The notes: generated from the letters alone by a model not told the origin. A stretch of 64,000 bases of DNA from Methylobacterium iners (GCF_022179305.1 NZ_BPQP01000033.1:62001-126000); one strand, 5' to 3'; counted from the stretch's first letter, positions 27,776 to 39,355 are shown. A program made the numbers and translations.

Positions 27776-29055
27776 GCCGGCTCGTCCGCGAGGACGAGGC
27801 AAGTGTTCTGCCCGCCGAAGCCGAAGGAGTTCGACAGGACCCGCGAGACGCTCGCGTCGCGCGCCTCGGTCACGACGTCGAGGGGGATGCCGGGGTCGGG
27901 GACCGCATAGTTGATGGTCGGCGGGATGCGGCCGTTCGCGATGGTCAGGAGCGAGATCACGGCCTCGACCGCGCCCGCGGCCGTCAGCGTGTGTCCGATC
28001 ATCGACTTGTTCGACGAAATCGGCACGGTGCCCATCTGCGCGCCGAACACGGCCATGCAGCCCATCGCCTCCATCTTGTCGTTCTCCGGCGTTGAGGTGC
28101 CGTGCGCGTTGATAGTGTTGATCGCTTGCGGAAGCGTGTCGGCATCGTCGAGCGCCGCGCGGATCGCCGCGATGATCGGCGCGCCGTCCGGGCTCGACCG
28201 GGTACGGTGGAAGCCGTCGCCCTTCTCGCCGCAGCCGAGCACGTAGCCGAGGATCTTCGCGCCGCGCGCCGTCGCGGCCTCCGCATCTTCGAGGACGAGG
28301 GCCGCGGCGCCCTCCCCCATCACGAAGCCGTCGCGGTTCTTCGAGAACGGCTTGGAGGCGGCCTCGGGCGGGTCGTTCTGGGTGGAGAGCGCCGAGAGCA
28401 GCGAGAAGCGGATCAGCGATTCCGGATTCACCGAGCCGTCGGTGCCGATGCACAAGGCGGCTTTCGTCTCCCCCCGGCGGATCGCCTCGACACCGAGCTG
28501 GATCGCGGTGGCGCCCGACGAGCAGGCGGTGGACAGGGAGATCGGCGAGCCCTTCGTGCCGAAGCGTTCGGCGATGTGATCGGCCACCGTGCCGAAGATG
28601 AAGAGGTCGTGCCAGGGATCGAACCGGCGCGTCGCGGCGGCGCGCTGAAGGCCCGCGTAAGTGACATCGCCATTCTCCGCCGCCGCCTCGGCGAGGGCCT
28701 GCCGCTGCGGCCATTCCATCTCGACCGGGGGCACCGCGATGAACAGGGCGCCGGGAAAGTCGCCCTTGGTACCGATGCCCGACTGCGCGATGGCCTCCTC
28801 GGCCGCCTCCTCGGCGAAGCGCTGCGAGAGGGCGGGCGCCACCAGCGGTTCGGTGTCGAGGAAATCGACGGTGCCCGCGATGCGCGTGCGCAGGCCCGTG
28901 GTCGGGAACCGCTCGATCGCATGGATGCCGGAGCGGCCGGCCGTCAGCGCCGCCCAGTTGTCGGCCTGCCCCTGGCCGAGCGAGGTGACGATCCCGAGGC
29001 CGGTGACCGCGACCAGCGGCCGGCCCTTCGGATCGCGGTGGGAAAGCTTCGTCAT
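27772..29055 (-). CDS. Beta-ketoacyl-ACP synthase II (catalytically complete partner of the AcpXL cluster)
   Basis: The 427-residue ketosynthase carries the full catalytic set: Cys178 in LSTACSSG, His318 in NAHGTSTPEND, Lys350 in SNKSMIGH and His355 in the same motif, plus the C-terminal SFGFGGQN gate. It condenses acyl chains with malonyl-ACP and is the likely elongating enzyme for the C28-type lipid A chain (FabF2XL position). It lies 70 bases downstream of the second, degenerate ketosynthase gene and overlaps the SDR gene by four bases. Confidence 0.94.
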   Translation of the reverse strand: MTKLSHRDPKGRPLVAVTGLGIVTSLGQGQADNWAALTAGRSGIHAIERFPTTGLRTRIAGTVDFLDTEPLVAPALSQRFAEEAAEEAIAQSGIGTKGDFPGALFIAVPPVEMEWPQRQALAEAAAENGDVTYAGLQRAAATRRFDPWHDLFIFGTVADHIAERFGTKGSPISLSTACSSGATAIQLGVEAIRRGETKAALCIGTDGSVNPESLIRFSLLSALSTQNDPPEAASKPFSKNRDGFVMGEGAAALVLEDAEAATARGAKILGYVLGCGEKGDGFHRTRSSPDGAPIIAAIRAALDDADTLPQAINTINAHGTSTPENDKMEAMGCMAVFGAQMGTVPISSNKSMIGHTLTAAGAVEAVISLLTIANGRIPPTINYAVPDPGIPLDVVTEARDASVSRVLSNSFGFGGQNTCLVLADEPA

Positions 29056-29125
29056 GGCGCCGTCATAGATGATTTTGCGCCCGGGTGCATCGCGATGTCG
29101 GCCGGCTTGCGGCGCGGAACCCGCG

Positions 29126-30265
29126 TCACCCGGCCGCCGTGACCCGGATCAGGCCCTCGCCGCGGCGATGGCCGATCGTCGTGACCGCGACCTCGCGCGC
29201 GCCCTCCTCCGCGACGAGGGCGGCGGCGAGCGCCGCGCCGAACGGCGCCACGATCTCGAGGGGGTGGCCGATCACGTCGCCGAGCGCCGTGACGGGACTG
29301 CCGGGCGCGAGCCGCGCCAGCGCCTCCGCCTCCTCGGTGGTGATCGGGGCGACGCCGGTGGCGCCCGAGATCACGCGGTCTGGTCCCGTCATGCCGCTCG
29401 TCTGCCAGAGCTTTTCCAGGCTGGCGGCGGTGCTGTCGGGGCCACGCCGGGTGCGATCGCTCGCCACCGGCTCGATCGTGGCCAGCGCCTTCGCACCCCG
29501 CGCCGCGGCATGCGCGGCCGCTTCGAGCACGAGGAAGGCGGCGGCGCTGCCGAGGATGAAGCCGGCCTCGCCCTCCCCGGCCCGGCCGAAGACCGGCCGG
29601 TAATCGCCCTTGCGCAGGTATCCGCCCATCTCGTGGACGACGAGAACGTCCGGACGTTCCGCGCTGTAGGAGCCGCCGACCAGCATGGCATCGATCTGGT
29701 TCGAGGCGATGCGCGCCTGCGCAATCCGCAGGGCATCGGTGCCGCAGGCCTCCTCGCCCATGAAGGTGCGCGAGGCGCCGGTGACACCGTGGACGATGGC
29801 GATGTTGCCCGCGAGAAGGTTGGAGAGCTGCGCGAGGAACAGGGTCGGGCGCAGGTCGTTCTGCAGGCGCTCGTTGAGGTAGGCGCCTGGATCGGCCGCA
29901 TCGCGCAGGCCCGTGAGGATGGCGCCGTCGACCGCGTAGTCGCGCTCGCCCCCGCCCGCCGCGACGACGAGGTGCAGGTTCGCCTTGAAGGCGGCGTCGG
30001 ACTTCACGCCGGCCGAGTCGAGGGCGAGCCCGGCGGCGAAGACGCCGAGCCGCTGCCAGGGCTCCATCTGGCGCTGGTCGGATTTCTTCGGGATCTGCCC
30101 ATCGAGGACGAGCGGCGCCACCGGGTGAACCGGATAGGGCGCGAAGCTCGTCGCGTCGGTGCGCGCCGGGACGCCAGCGTGGAACGCCGCGCGATGGGCC
30201 TCGATGCCCTCTCCGGCGCAGGAGACGAGACCGATCCCGGTGACGACGACGTCGCGCCCGCTCAT
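29126..30265 (-). CDS. Degenerate beta-ketoacyl synthase-like protein (FabF1XL position)
   Basis: The 379-residue protein follows the thiolase fold of ketosynthases from MSGRDVVVTGIGLVS onwards and keeps a Cys at 174 (EEACGTDALR) at the nucleophile position. The usual NAHGTST His is replaced in ISGATGVAPIT, the KSMTGH Lys is lost (ALGDVIGH keeps only the His), and the C-terminal GFGG is absent (TIGHRRGEG). Rhizobial AcpXL clusters also have two ketosynthase genes. By analogy with type II polyketide synthases, the incomplete partner could set chain length in a heterodimer; this is inference. It overlaps the FabZ-like gene by four bases. Confidence 0.87.
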   Translation of the reverse strand: MSGRDVVVTGIGLVSCAGEGIEAHRAAFHAGVPARTDATSFAPYPVHPVAPLVLDGQIPKKSDQRQMEPWQRLGVFAAGLALDSAGVKSDAAFKANLHLVVAAGGGERDYAVDGAILTGLRDAADPGAYLNERLQNDLRPTLFLAQLSNLLAGNIAIVHGVTGASRTFMGEEACGTDALRIAQARIASNQIDAMLVGGSYSAERPDVLVVHEMGGYLRKGDYRPVFGRAGEGEAGFILGSAAAFLVLEAAAHAAARGAKALATIEPVASDRTRRGPDSTAASLEKLWQTSGMTGPDRVISGATGVAPITTEEAEALARLAPGSPVTALGDVIGHPLEIVAPFGAALAAALVAEEGAREVAVTTIGHRRGEGLIRVTAAG

Positions 30266-30750
30266 GCCGGTGCCGACTCGGTCGGCACCGGCTGCATCAG
30301 CCCGGTCAGTCCGATCTGCGCGGCCCGCGCGCGCATCGGCGGTTCGAGCTCCGGGGGGAACGGCATGGTCCGGAAGCGCAGTTCGGCATCGGCGACGAGC
30401 TTGCCCTCGCGCCGGATCGCCGCCTTGGTCACGGCGTAGCCCGAGCCGTCATGTTCGAGGCTCGCCTCGACGTCGAGCCGGGTGCCCGGCCCGACGAAGG
30501 CCCGGAACCGCGCCTTCTCGACGGCGATCAGGAACGGCATCAGCCGGAAATCGAGATGGGCGAGCAGGAGGTATCCGGAGGCCTGGGCCATCGTCTCGGT
30601 GAGGAGCACGCCCGGCACCAGGGGGTAGCTCGGGAAATGCCCCTCGAAGACGGGGCTTTCCATCGGCACCAGCGCAACCGTCTCGATCCGGCCGGCCGCG
30701 CGGTCGAGCTGCGAGACGGAATCGATCATCTCGAAATATTCGAGGCGCAT
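30262..30750 (-). CDS. FabZ-like hotdog dehydratase of the AcpXL cluster
   Basis: The 162-residue protein shows the FabZ helix-loop motif FEGHFPSYPLVPGVLLTETMAQ with catalytic His and Glu, so it should dehydrate 3-hydroxyacyl chains on AcpXL. Its N-terminus MRLEYFEMIDSVSQLDR is typical of the rhizobial fabZXL proteins that follow acpXL. The C-terminal tail is longer than in housekeeping FabZ. It starts 129 bases after the acpXL stop and overlaps the next ketosynthase-like gene (ATGA). Confidence 0.92.
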   Translation of the reverse strand: MRLEYFEMIDSVSQLDRAAGRIETVALVPMESPVFEGHFPSYPLVPGVLLTETMAQASGYLLLAHLDFRLMPFLIAVEKARFRAFVGPGTRLDVEASLEHDGSGYAVTKAAIRREGKLVADAELRFRTMPFPPELEPPMRARAAQIGLTGLMQPVPTESAPA

Positions 30751-30785
30751 GGGTCCGGCTTTGGTTCGAGCGACGTTCGAGTGCA

Positions 30786-30801
30786 GTTCGTCGGGACGAA
30801 C
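30786..30801. repeat. Inverted repeat GTTCGTC/GACGAAC between acpXL and the fabZ-like gene
   Basis: Seven-base perfect arms surround a GG centre, with a second small hairpin CCGCTTC-GCG-GAAGC further upstream on the minus strand. The short loop argues for a protein-binding or processing site rather than a free hairpin. It may uncouple the highly expressed acpXL from the rest of the operon. Confidence 0.4.
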
Positions 30802-30879
30802 CTGCGCCCGGAGCTTATCACGGCACCGCTTCGCGGAAGCAGCGGCCGTCCAGGCTTGAGGCTTCAGGGCGTCATGGCC

Positions 30880-31194
30880 TCAGGCCTTGGCGGCCTTCTC
30901 GGCCACGAGCGCGTCGATGCGGGCGCAGAGATTCTTGAGGACGAAGTATTCCTCGGCCGGGACCTTGCCTTCGTTGACCTCCTGGGTCCAGCGCTCGAGC
31001 GGCAGCTTGATCCCGAAGGCCTTGTCGACGGCGAACGCGATGTCGAGGAACGCGAGCGAATCGATGCCGAGATCGTCGATCGCGTGGCTCTCGGGCGTCA
31101 CGGTCTCGCGCGGGATGTCAGCGGTATCGGCGATGATGTCGGCGACGCGGTCGAAGGTCGTGCTGCTCGCGGCGTCGGTGGGCTGATCGGACAT
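30880..31194 (-). CDS. acpXL: Acyl carrier protein AcpXL for lipid A very-long-chain fatty acid
   Basis: The 104-residue acidic carrier has the phosphopantetheine site DSL in [16 protein letters not shown]. It matches rhizobial AcpXL through most of its length, notably [14 protein letters not shown] and [14 protein letters not shown], which ordinary AcpP lacks. It carries the growing C28-type chain for lipid A. I chose ATG 31194, preceded by CGAGAG; an in-frame ATG four codons upstream is also possible. It heads the minus-strand cluster of fabZ-like, two ketosynthase-like, SDR, SH3, MDR and lpxXL genes. About 260 bases separate it from the divergent permease gene and should hold its promoter. 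Confidence 0.95.
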   Translation of the reverse strand: MSDQPTDAASSTTFDRVADIIADTADIPRETVTPESHAIDDLGIDSLAFLDIAFAVDKAFGIKLPLERWTQEVNEGKVPAEEYFVLKNLCARIDALVAEKAAKA

Positions 31195-31453
31195 GAACTC
31201 TCGCATTGTCTCGGGTGTCGCGCCGGGCCCGTCCGCGCCGATATCGGCGATCCCGGGCCTGCGCGCATGGCGCCCGGTGCCCCCGGTCGCGCCCCATGCG
31301 CCGCGCAGAGGACACGCGGGCGCCATCGAACGACCGCGGTTCCATACATGAGGGGTGAAAGGGGGGCAACCTTGGGCGTCGCGGAGCTGCCCCGTCCTTT
31401 CTCGACCGAGCACTGCCCTAGCTTCCCCGAAGGTCGAACGCGAGGAGGTTGCG

Positions 31454-32565
31454 ATGGACCAGGGCCCGCGGCCGCTCAACGATCCTGGACTTCCAACGGC
31501 TCCCGCGCGTGCCCAGGCGATCGCCCGCCTGCTGCTCGTCGCAATCCTCACTGTCCTCGGGCTCTGGATCCTGAGGCCGTTCCTGCCGGCCCTGGTCTGG
31601 GCCATCATCCTCGCGATCGCCCTATGGCCGCTCTATCGTCGCGCGGCGCGGCGCTGGCCGCCGGGCCGGCACAACCTGCTTCTGCCGCTCCTGTTCACCG
31701 GGGCGATCGCCCTGGTCTTCCTGGCGCCGCTCGTGGTGCTCGGTTTTAGGCGGCGCGCGAGGCGCACGACGTGCTGACCTGGGCGCGGTCGTTCGAGCGC
31801 ACCGGCCTCCCGGTGCCCGAGGTTCTGGCGCACCTGCCCTTCGGCGCCGCGCAGGCGGCCGCGTGGTGGAAGGCGAATCTCAGCCATTCGGAGGCAGGGC
31901 CCGCGCTGCTGCACCGGCTCGACAATTCCACCCTGATCGGCCTGAGCCGAAGCCTCGGCACGCAGATCGTCCGTCGCGTCGTGCAGTTCGGCTTCACCCT
32001 GCTCGCCCTGTTCTTCCTGTTCCGCGACGGTCGTGCGGTGACCGCACAGGCCCGTATCGCGAGCAAGCGGCTATTCGGTCCGCGCGGGGAGCGCGTCGCC
32101 CGGCAGATGGCCGCCTCGGTCCACGGCACGGTGGACGGCCTCGTGCTCGTTGGACTCGGCGAGGGGTTCGTGCTCGGGATCGTCTACTTCGCTACCGGCG
32201 TGCCGCATCCGGTCCTGCTCGGGGCGCTGACCGGAATCGCCGCGATGATCCCGTTCGGCGCGCCCCTCGTGTTCGGCGTCGCGGCGCTGATCCTCGCCGC
32301 GGCGGGCGCATTGGTGCCCGCGGCCATCGTCGTCGCGGCGGGGCTGGCCGTCACCTTCGTCGCCGACCACTTCGTCCGCCCGGCACTGATCGGCGGCACG
32401 ACACGCCTCCCCTTCCTCTGGGTCCTGCTCGGCATCCTCGGCGGGGTCGAGAGTTTCGGCCTGCTCGGACTCTTTCTCGGGCCGGCCGTGATGGCCGCGC
32501 TGGTGCTGCTCTGGCGGGAATTCGTCGAAGCGCCAGGAGACGCGGAGACCGGGCCCATCACGTAG
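31454..32565 (+). pseudogene. AI-2E-family (PerM/YdiK-like) permease with a frameshift
   Basis: Two frames together make one protein of about 370 residues: the first runs from ATG 31454 (after a GAGGAGG site) through two hydrophobic segments to PLVVLGF near 31747 and then ends at a stop at 31777; the other frame continues with AAREAHDVLTW from about 31750 to 32565, with further membrane segments and the family's LPFLWVLLGILGGVESFGLLGLFLGP. Restoring one base near TTTTAGG (31744-31750) would join them. AI-2E permeases are multi-span membrane proteins with roles in AI-2 export or ion exchange; function here is unassigned. It could be a true inactivating mutation or a sequencing error; a programmed frameshift is less likely. 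Confidence 0.85.
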
Positions 32566-32592
32566 GCCCGCGCCGCATTCCCGGGGCGTCGC

Positions 32593-33261
32593 TCACATGG
32601 GCGGGGTCAGACCGTCCTTGCCCACCGCAACCATCCGGGCCTGAAAGGTCGAGCCGTCCCGCGTGCCCACCGCGAACACCTTCGAGCCGGGCTTGAGGAT
32701 CGCCGCATCGGCCGGCTCGAAGGCCACGATCGGCGCTTGGCGCGGGACGACGATCGTCTTCGAACCTTCCTTGCCGAACGTCACCGTCAAGGTCTTCTCG
32801 CCGCCCGCGTCCGCACTCCCCGCAACCGTCCCGTTGGTCATCGCGCTCTCCACCACTGGCGGGCCCGCCTTGACGGTGCCGTTGGTCATCGCGCTCTCCA
32901 CCGCGGTACCGCCGGCGAGCGTGTCCGGGATCGTGTCCCAGCCGTAATAGCCCTCGGCCGTGCCGCGCATGGATTCGGGGAAGACGACCACTTCAAGGGC
33001 CGTCATCGGGTTCTCCCCCTTCGTCGCCGTTCCGATGAACGCGCCGTCCTTGACCGCGTCGAGACTCGAAGGGACCACCGAGACGAGTCTGGTCCCGCCG
33101 ATCGATACCGTCTCGGACTTTCCGTCCCTCGTCCGAATCGTCACGGATCCTGCGTCGACGCTCTCGATCGTCCCGCGCAGGCGCTCGGGCCGCGGCGCGG
33201 CGTAAACCGTACCTACGAAGAGGACGAGACTCGCCAAAGCGAGCGGGACCGAGCGTGTCAT
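32593..33261 (-). CDS. Secreted beta-rich protein of unknown function with internal duplication
   Basis: From ATG 33261, which follows GGGAGAAA, the 222-residue protein has a signal peptide (MTRSVPLALASLVLFVGTVYA). Residues 25-90 resemble a small OB/DUF5666-like beta domain (RLRGTIESVDAGSVTIRTRDGKSETVSI), a similar beta unit recurs at the C-terminus (LKPGSKVFAVGTRDG), and between them the motif VESAMTNGTV appears twice, 16 residues apart. It is likely periplasmic. I do not know a function; proteins of this layout are often uncharacterised in methylobacteria. Confidence 0.75.
   Translation of the reverse strand: MTRSVPLALASLVLFVGTVYAAPRPERLRGTIESVDAGSVTIRTRDGKSETVSIGGTRLVSVVPSSLDAVKDGAFIGTATKGENPMTALEVVVFPESMRGTAEGYYGWDTIPDTLAGGTAVESAMTNGTVKAGPPVVESAMTNGTVAGSADAGGEKTLTVTFGKEGSKTIVVPRQAPIVAFEPADAAILKPGSKVFAVGTRDGSTFQARMVAVGKDGLTPPM
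32831..32902. repeat. In-frame 48-bp tandem duplication within the secreted protein gene
   Basis: The 24-base segment at 32831-32854 (starting CCGTTGGTCATCGCG) recurs exactly at 32879-32902, and the flanking bases are similar, so the unit is 48 bp or 16 codons. It encodes two copies of the ESAMTNGTV segment. Such a repeat can expand or contract by slipped pairing. Confidence 0.85.
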
Positions 33262-33459
33262 GGGTTTCTCCCTGTGCTGTCGCCGGGGAGAATGGAGCGG
33301 CGGCCCCGCGGAAACAGGCTTGTGCACAATGAAGTGATGCCTGCGCTCCGCCGAGCCGGCTCAGCCAAGGGGGTCCGACCACGTCCAAACCGACGCTTCC
33401 CCGAGGTGCTCGGCTGGGCCGCACCTCGGGCTCGGGACCCCATCCAGTCGGGCCGACCG

Positions 33460-36159
<2,700 letters not shown>

Positions 36160-36430
36160 GGGTTCGTCCTCGCGAGCGTTTGTCGAACACGCGCAGGCAT
36201 AACCTGCGCCACGGATTCGTGTTCGGCTGGTAGCGCCTGATCGGTCGCACGCCGCTCCGGGGGTGCCCGGACAGGATGTTGCGCGAGGGGCGAATTGGAC
36301 GCCCTGGAGTCGCGCGGCGCAGCCTGACCTGGGTATAGAACACTTCGAAACTGCCTGCTAGCTGGGCAGGGCTGGGGCGAGGTGTCATGCCCCTTGCGAC
36401 AGGGACACAAGCTTTGGCTCGAGCGAACGC

Positions 36431-37072
36431 GTGCGGCTGACCGTCGACGACCTTGCCGCCCGCCGTTCCGGCCGCCGCATCTTCTCTCGGCTCTCCTTCG
36501 CCCTCGAGCCCGGCGAAGCCCTGATGGTGACGGGGCGGAACGGCGCCGGGAAATCCACCCTGCTCGCCCTCCTTGCCGGCCGGCTGAAGCCGGATGCCGG
36601 CACCATCGCAGTCACCGAGGTCGGCGAGGCGACGCTGCCCGAATGCCTCCACGTCGTCGGGCACCGCGACGGCCTCAAGAGCCCGCTCACGGCGGAAGAG
36701 AACCTCGCCTTCGCCCGCGACCTCCTCGGCGCGGCGCGCATGAGCCCGGGCGAGGCGCTGGCCGAGCTCGGCCTGGGCCATGCCCTCAAGCTCCCCGTCG
36801 CCTACCTCTCGGCCGGCCAGCGCCGCCGGGTGGCGCTGGCCCGCCTCCTCGTCTGCCGACGGCCGCTCTGGCTCCTCGACGAACCGACGGCGGCGCTCGA
36901 CACTGCGTCGCAGGCGGTGCTCGCCGGCCTGATGGCCCGCCACCGCGCGGAGGGCGGCCTGATCATCGCCGCCACCCATCAGAGCCTCGGCCTCGACGAT
37001 GCGCGCGAGCTCCGCATCGGTGAGACCGCGTCCGCGCCCGAGGCTCCGGTCACCGCAGAGGCCTGGTGGTGA
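36431..37072 (+). CDS. ccmA: Cytochrome c maturation ATP-binding protein CcmA
   Basis: The 213-residue ATPase has Walker A GRNGAGKST, the signature LSAGQRRRVALAR, Walker B LWLLDEPTAAL and switch His in ATHQSL. With CcmB it forms the ABC unit that releases holo-CcmE during c-type cytochrome assembly at the membrane. A GTG start at 36431 gives the expected N-terminus MRLTVDDLAARRSG. Its TGA stop overlaps the ccmB GTG start. Confidence 0.95.
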   Translation: MRLTVDDLAARRSGRRIFSRLSFALEPGEALMVTGRNGAGKSTLLALLAGRLKPDAGTIAVTEVGEATLPECLHVVGHRDGLKSPLTAEENLAFARDLLGAARMSPGEALAELGLGHALKLPVAYLSAGQRRRVALARLLVCRRPLWLLDEPTAALDTASQAVLAGLMARHRAEGGLIIAATHQSLGLDDARELRIGETASAPEAPVTAEAWW

Positions 37073-37737
37073 CCCGCGCGCTCCTCGCCCTCCTCGTCCG
37101 GGACCTGACCCTCGCCGCCCGCGTCGGCGGCTCGGGCGCGCTCTCGCTCGTCTTCTTCCTGATGATCGTGGTGCTGGTCCCCTTCGCTCTTGGGCCGGAC
37201 CTCAACCTCCTTTCGCGGATCGGGCCGGCGATCCTGTGGCTCGCGGCTGTGCTCGCGACGCTCATCGGCCTCGACCGGCTGTTCCAGGCCGACGAGGAGG
37301 ACGGCTCCCTCGACCTGATGACGGGCGCTCCCGTCCCCCTCGAAGGGGTGGTGCTCGCCAAGGTCCTCGCGCATTGGCTCACGACCGGCCTGCCGCTTGC
37401 CCTGGTCTCCCCCCTGTTCGGCCTGCTGCTCGCCCTCGACGGCACCGCGATGCTCGCCACGGCGCTCACCCTCCTCGTGGGCACGCCGGCGCTCACCTTC
37501 GTCGGCGCGGTCGGCGCCGCGCTCACGGCCTCGATCCGCCGCGGCGGCCTCATCCTCGCCGTGCTGGTGCTGCCCCTCATGATCCCGACGCTGATCTTCG
37601 GCGTCTCGGCGAGCGAGGCGGCCTCGAGCGGAACGGTGCCCTTCGCGACCCCGCTGATGATCCTCGGCGCCTTGAGCCTGATCGCGGCCGTGATCGGCAC
37701 CTTCGCGGCGGCGGCGGCCTTGCGGTGGTCGGAGTAG
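37069..37737 (+). CDS. ccmB: Cytochrome c maturation membrane protein CcmB
   Basis: The 222-residue hydrophobic protein has about six membrane segments and the CcmB pattern LLARDL-like start (LLVRDLTLAARVGGSGALSLVFF), LFQADEEDGSLDLM and PLMIPTLIFGVSA. It is the membrane partner of CcmA. I chose GTG 37069, sharing GTGA with the ccmA stop; a GTG one codon earlier is equally possible. ccmC follows after 71 bases. Confidence 0.94.
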   Translation: MTRALLALLVRDLTLAARVGGSGALSLVFFLMIVVLVPFALGPDLNLLSRIGPAILWLAAVLATLIGLDRLFQADEEDGSLDLMTGAPVPLEGVVLAKVLAHWLTTGLPLALVSPLFGLLLALDGTAMLATALTLLVGTPALTFVGAVGAALTASIRRGGLILAVLVLPLMIPTLIFGVSASEAASSGTVPFATPLMILGALSLIAAVIGTFAAAAALRWSE

Positions 37738-37808
37738 TTGAGGACGCGATCCTGCGCGCAACACCCGCATTGCTGCTGCACCGCACCCTGGGCTATTTCC
37801 GAAGAACC

Positions 37809-38591
37809 ATGTGGAACCGCATCGCCCATCCCGGCCACTTCATGCGCTGGACCGGCCCGCTGATGCCCTGGCTCGCCGGGCTCTCGGCGCTGCTGCTCGG
37901 CATCGGGCTGTACCTGACCTGGTTCGTGGTGCCGCCCGACTACCAGCAGGGCGAGACCGTGCGGATCATGTACATCCACGTTCCGGCGGCCTGGCTCGGG
38001 GTGTTCTTCTACGGATCGATGGCGTTCTCGGCTATCGGAACGCTGGTCTGGCGCCATCCGCTCGCCGACGTGGCGCAGCGCGCCGCGGCGCCGATCGGGG
38101 CGGCCTTCACCATCATCTGCCTCGTCACCGGCTCGCTCTGGGGCAAGCCGATGTGGGGCACCTACTGGGTCTGGGATGCCCGCCTGACCTCGATGCTGGT
38201 GCTGTTCCTCATCTATTGCGGGATCATCGCCCTGTGGCGGACGATCGAGGACCCCAACCGGGCGGCCCGCGCCATCGCCATCCTCACCCTGGTCGGCGCC
38301 GTGAACCTGCCGATCATCAAGTTCTCGGTGAACTGGTGGTCGACCCTCCACCAGCCGGCCTCGATCCTGCGCATGGGCGGTTCCTCGATCGACCCGAGCA
38401 TGCTCTACCCGCTGCTGCTGATGATCCTCGCCTTCACCCTGCTCGGGGTGACGCTGCATCTCTACGGGATGCGCACGGAGATCCTGCGCCGCCGCGTGCG
38501 GGCGCTGACGATCCGCGAGGCGGAGCGGCTCGATGCAAGACCGGCCTCCACCGGCTCCCTGCCGGTCGGCCAAGCCGTGCAGGGCTTCTGA
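37809..38591 (+). CDS. ccmC: Heme handling protein CcmC
   Basis: This 260-residue membrane protein loads heme onto CcmE. It has six hydrophobic segments and the tryptophan-rich heme motif WGTYWVWDARLTS, flanked by membrane His residues (YIHVPAAW, TLHQPAS). The C-terminal tail after YGMRTEILRRR is cytoplasmic. ATG 37809 is used; longer open frame upstream overlaps ccmB and is not protein-like. ccmD begins six bases after its stop. Confidence 0.96.
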   Translation: MWNRIAHPGHFMRWTGPLMPWLAGLSALLLGIGLYLTWFVVPPDYQQGETVRIMYIHVPAAWLGVFFYGSMAFSAIGTLVWRHPLADVAQRAAAPIGAAFTIICLVTGSLWGKPMWGTYWVWDARLTSMLVLFLIYCGIIALWRTIEDPNRAARAIAILTLVGAVNLPIIKFSVNWWSTLHQPASILRMGGSSIDPSMLYPLLLMILAFTLLGVTLHLYGMRTEILRRRVRALTIREAERLDARPASTGSLPVGQAVQGF

Positions 38592-38597
38592 GCACCC

Positions 38598-38750
38598 ATG
38601 GATCTCGGACCTCACGCCGGCTTCATCGTCGCGGCCTACGCCTTCACCACCCTCGTGGTGGGCGGACTGATCCTGAACGCCCTGCGCGATCACCGGGCGC
38701 AGAAGCGGACTCTCGCCACCCTGCAGGGTGAGACCGGGGAGGGCCGGTGA
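38598..38750 (+). CDS. ccmD: Cytochrome c maturation protein CcmD
   Basis: A 50-residue protein with one membrane helix (AGFIVAAYAFTTLVVGGLIL) followed by a basic cytoplasmic tail (LRDHRAQKRTL). CcmD is a small anchor that stabilises CcmABC with CcmE and aids release of holo-CcmE. It lies between ccmC and ccmG, exactly where ccmD is expected, and its TGA overlaps the ccmG GTG. Confidence 0.92.
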   Translation: MDLGPHAGFIVAAYAFTTLVVGGLILNALRDHRAQKRTLATLQGETGEGR

Positions 38751-39352
38751 CGAACCCTGCTCAGGGATCGACGCCCGAGCCTGCCCGCCGCTCGCTCCTC
38801 GTCGTCCTTCCGCTCGTGGCCTTCGCGGTCCTCGCCGCGATCTTCTTCGTGCGCCTGCGCTCCGGGGTCGATCCCGCCGCCGTGCCCTCGGCCCTGATCG
38901 GGAAGCCGGCGCCGGCGTTCAGCCTCGAACCGCTGCCCGGGATCGAGCGGGAGGGAAAGCCCGTGCCCGGCCTCTCCAGCGCCGATCTCAAGGGACGGGT
39001 CACGGTGATCAACTTCTGGGCGTCGTGGTGCGCGCCCTGCCAGATCGAGCACCCGCTCCTGACGCGGCTGGCCCGGGAACCCGGCCTGACCCTCGTCGGC
39101 ATCGACTACAAGGACGCGCCCGAGAACGGGCGCCGCTTCCTGACCCGCAACGGGGTGCCCTTCGCGGCGCTCGGCGTCGATCAGACGGGGCGCACGGGCA
39201 TCGATTTCGGCGTCTACGGCGTGCCCGAGACCTTCATCATCGGGCCCGACGGGATCATCCGCGACAAGCTCGTCGGCATCCTGACGAACGAGAACTACGG
39301 CCAGGTGCTCGACAAGATCCGCGCCGCCGGAGGGGTGGCCGCGAAGCCCTGA
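38747..39352 (+). CDS. ccmG: Thiol:disulphide interchange protein CcmG (DsbE)
   Basis: The 201-residue membrane-anchored thioredoxin-fold protein has an N-terminal membrane helix (about 16-36) and the active site FWASWCAPCQIEH (WCAPC). CcmG keeps apocytochrome c Cys residues reduced for heme attachment in the periplasm. The GVPETFIIGPDG cis-Pro loop is as in the family. It starts at GTG 38747 overlapping ccmD, and ends four bases from the convergent septation-protein gene. ccmE, ccmF and ccmH are not in the window. Confidence 0.95.
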   Translation: MTNPAQGSTPEPARRSLLVVLPLVAFAVLAAIFFVRLRSGVDPAAVPSALIGKPAPAFSLEPLPGIEREGKPVPGLSSADLKGRVTVINFWASWCAPCQIEHPLLTRLAREPGLTLVGIDYKDAPENGRRFLTRNGVPFAALGVDQTGRTGIDFGVYGVPETFIIGPDGIIRDKLVGILTNENYGQVLDKIRAAGGVAAKP

Positions 39353-39355
39353 CCG

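Noticed and set aside
27776-28714. N-terminal extension of the SDR reading frame
   Set aside because: The extension runs in a wrong frame across the ketosynthase gene; the real start is the GTG at 27775 overlapping the ketosynthase stop.
31744-31750. Programmed ribosomal frameshift at TTTTAGG
   Set aside because: There is no clear slippery heptamer with a downstream structure or internal ribosome-binding site that I can support; mutation or sequencing error is simpler.
36999-37808. N-terminal extension of the ccmC frame
   Set aside because: It overlaps ccmB in another frame and is Arg/Pro-rich; CcmC homology begins at ATG 37809.
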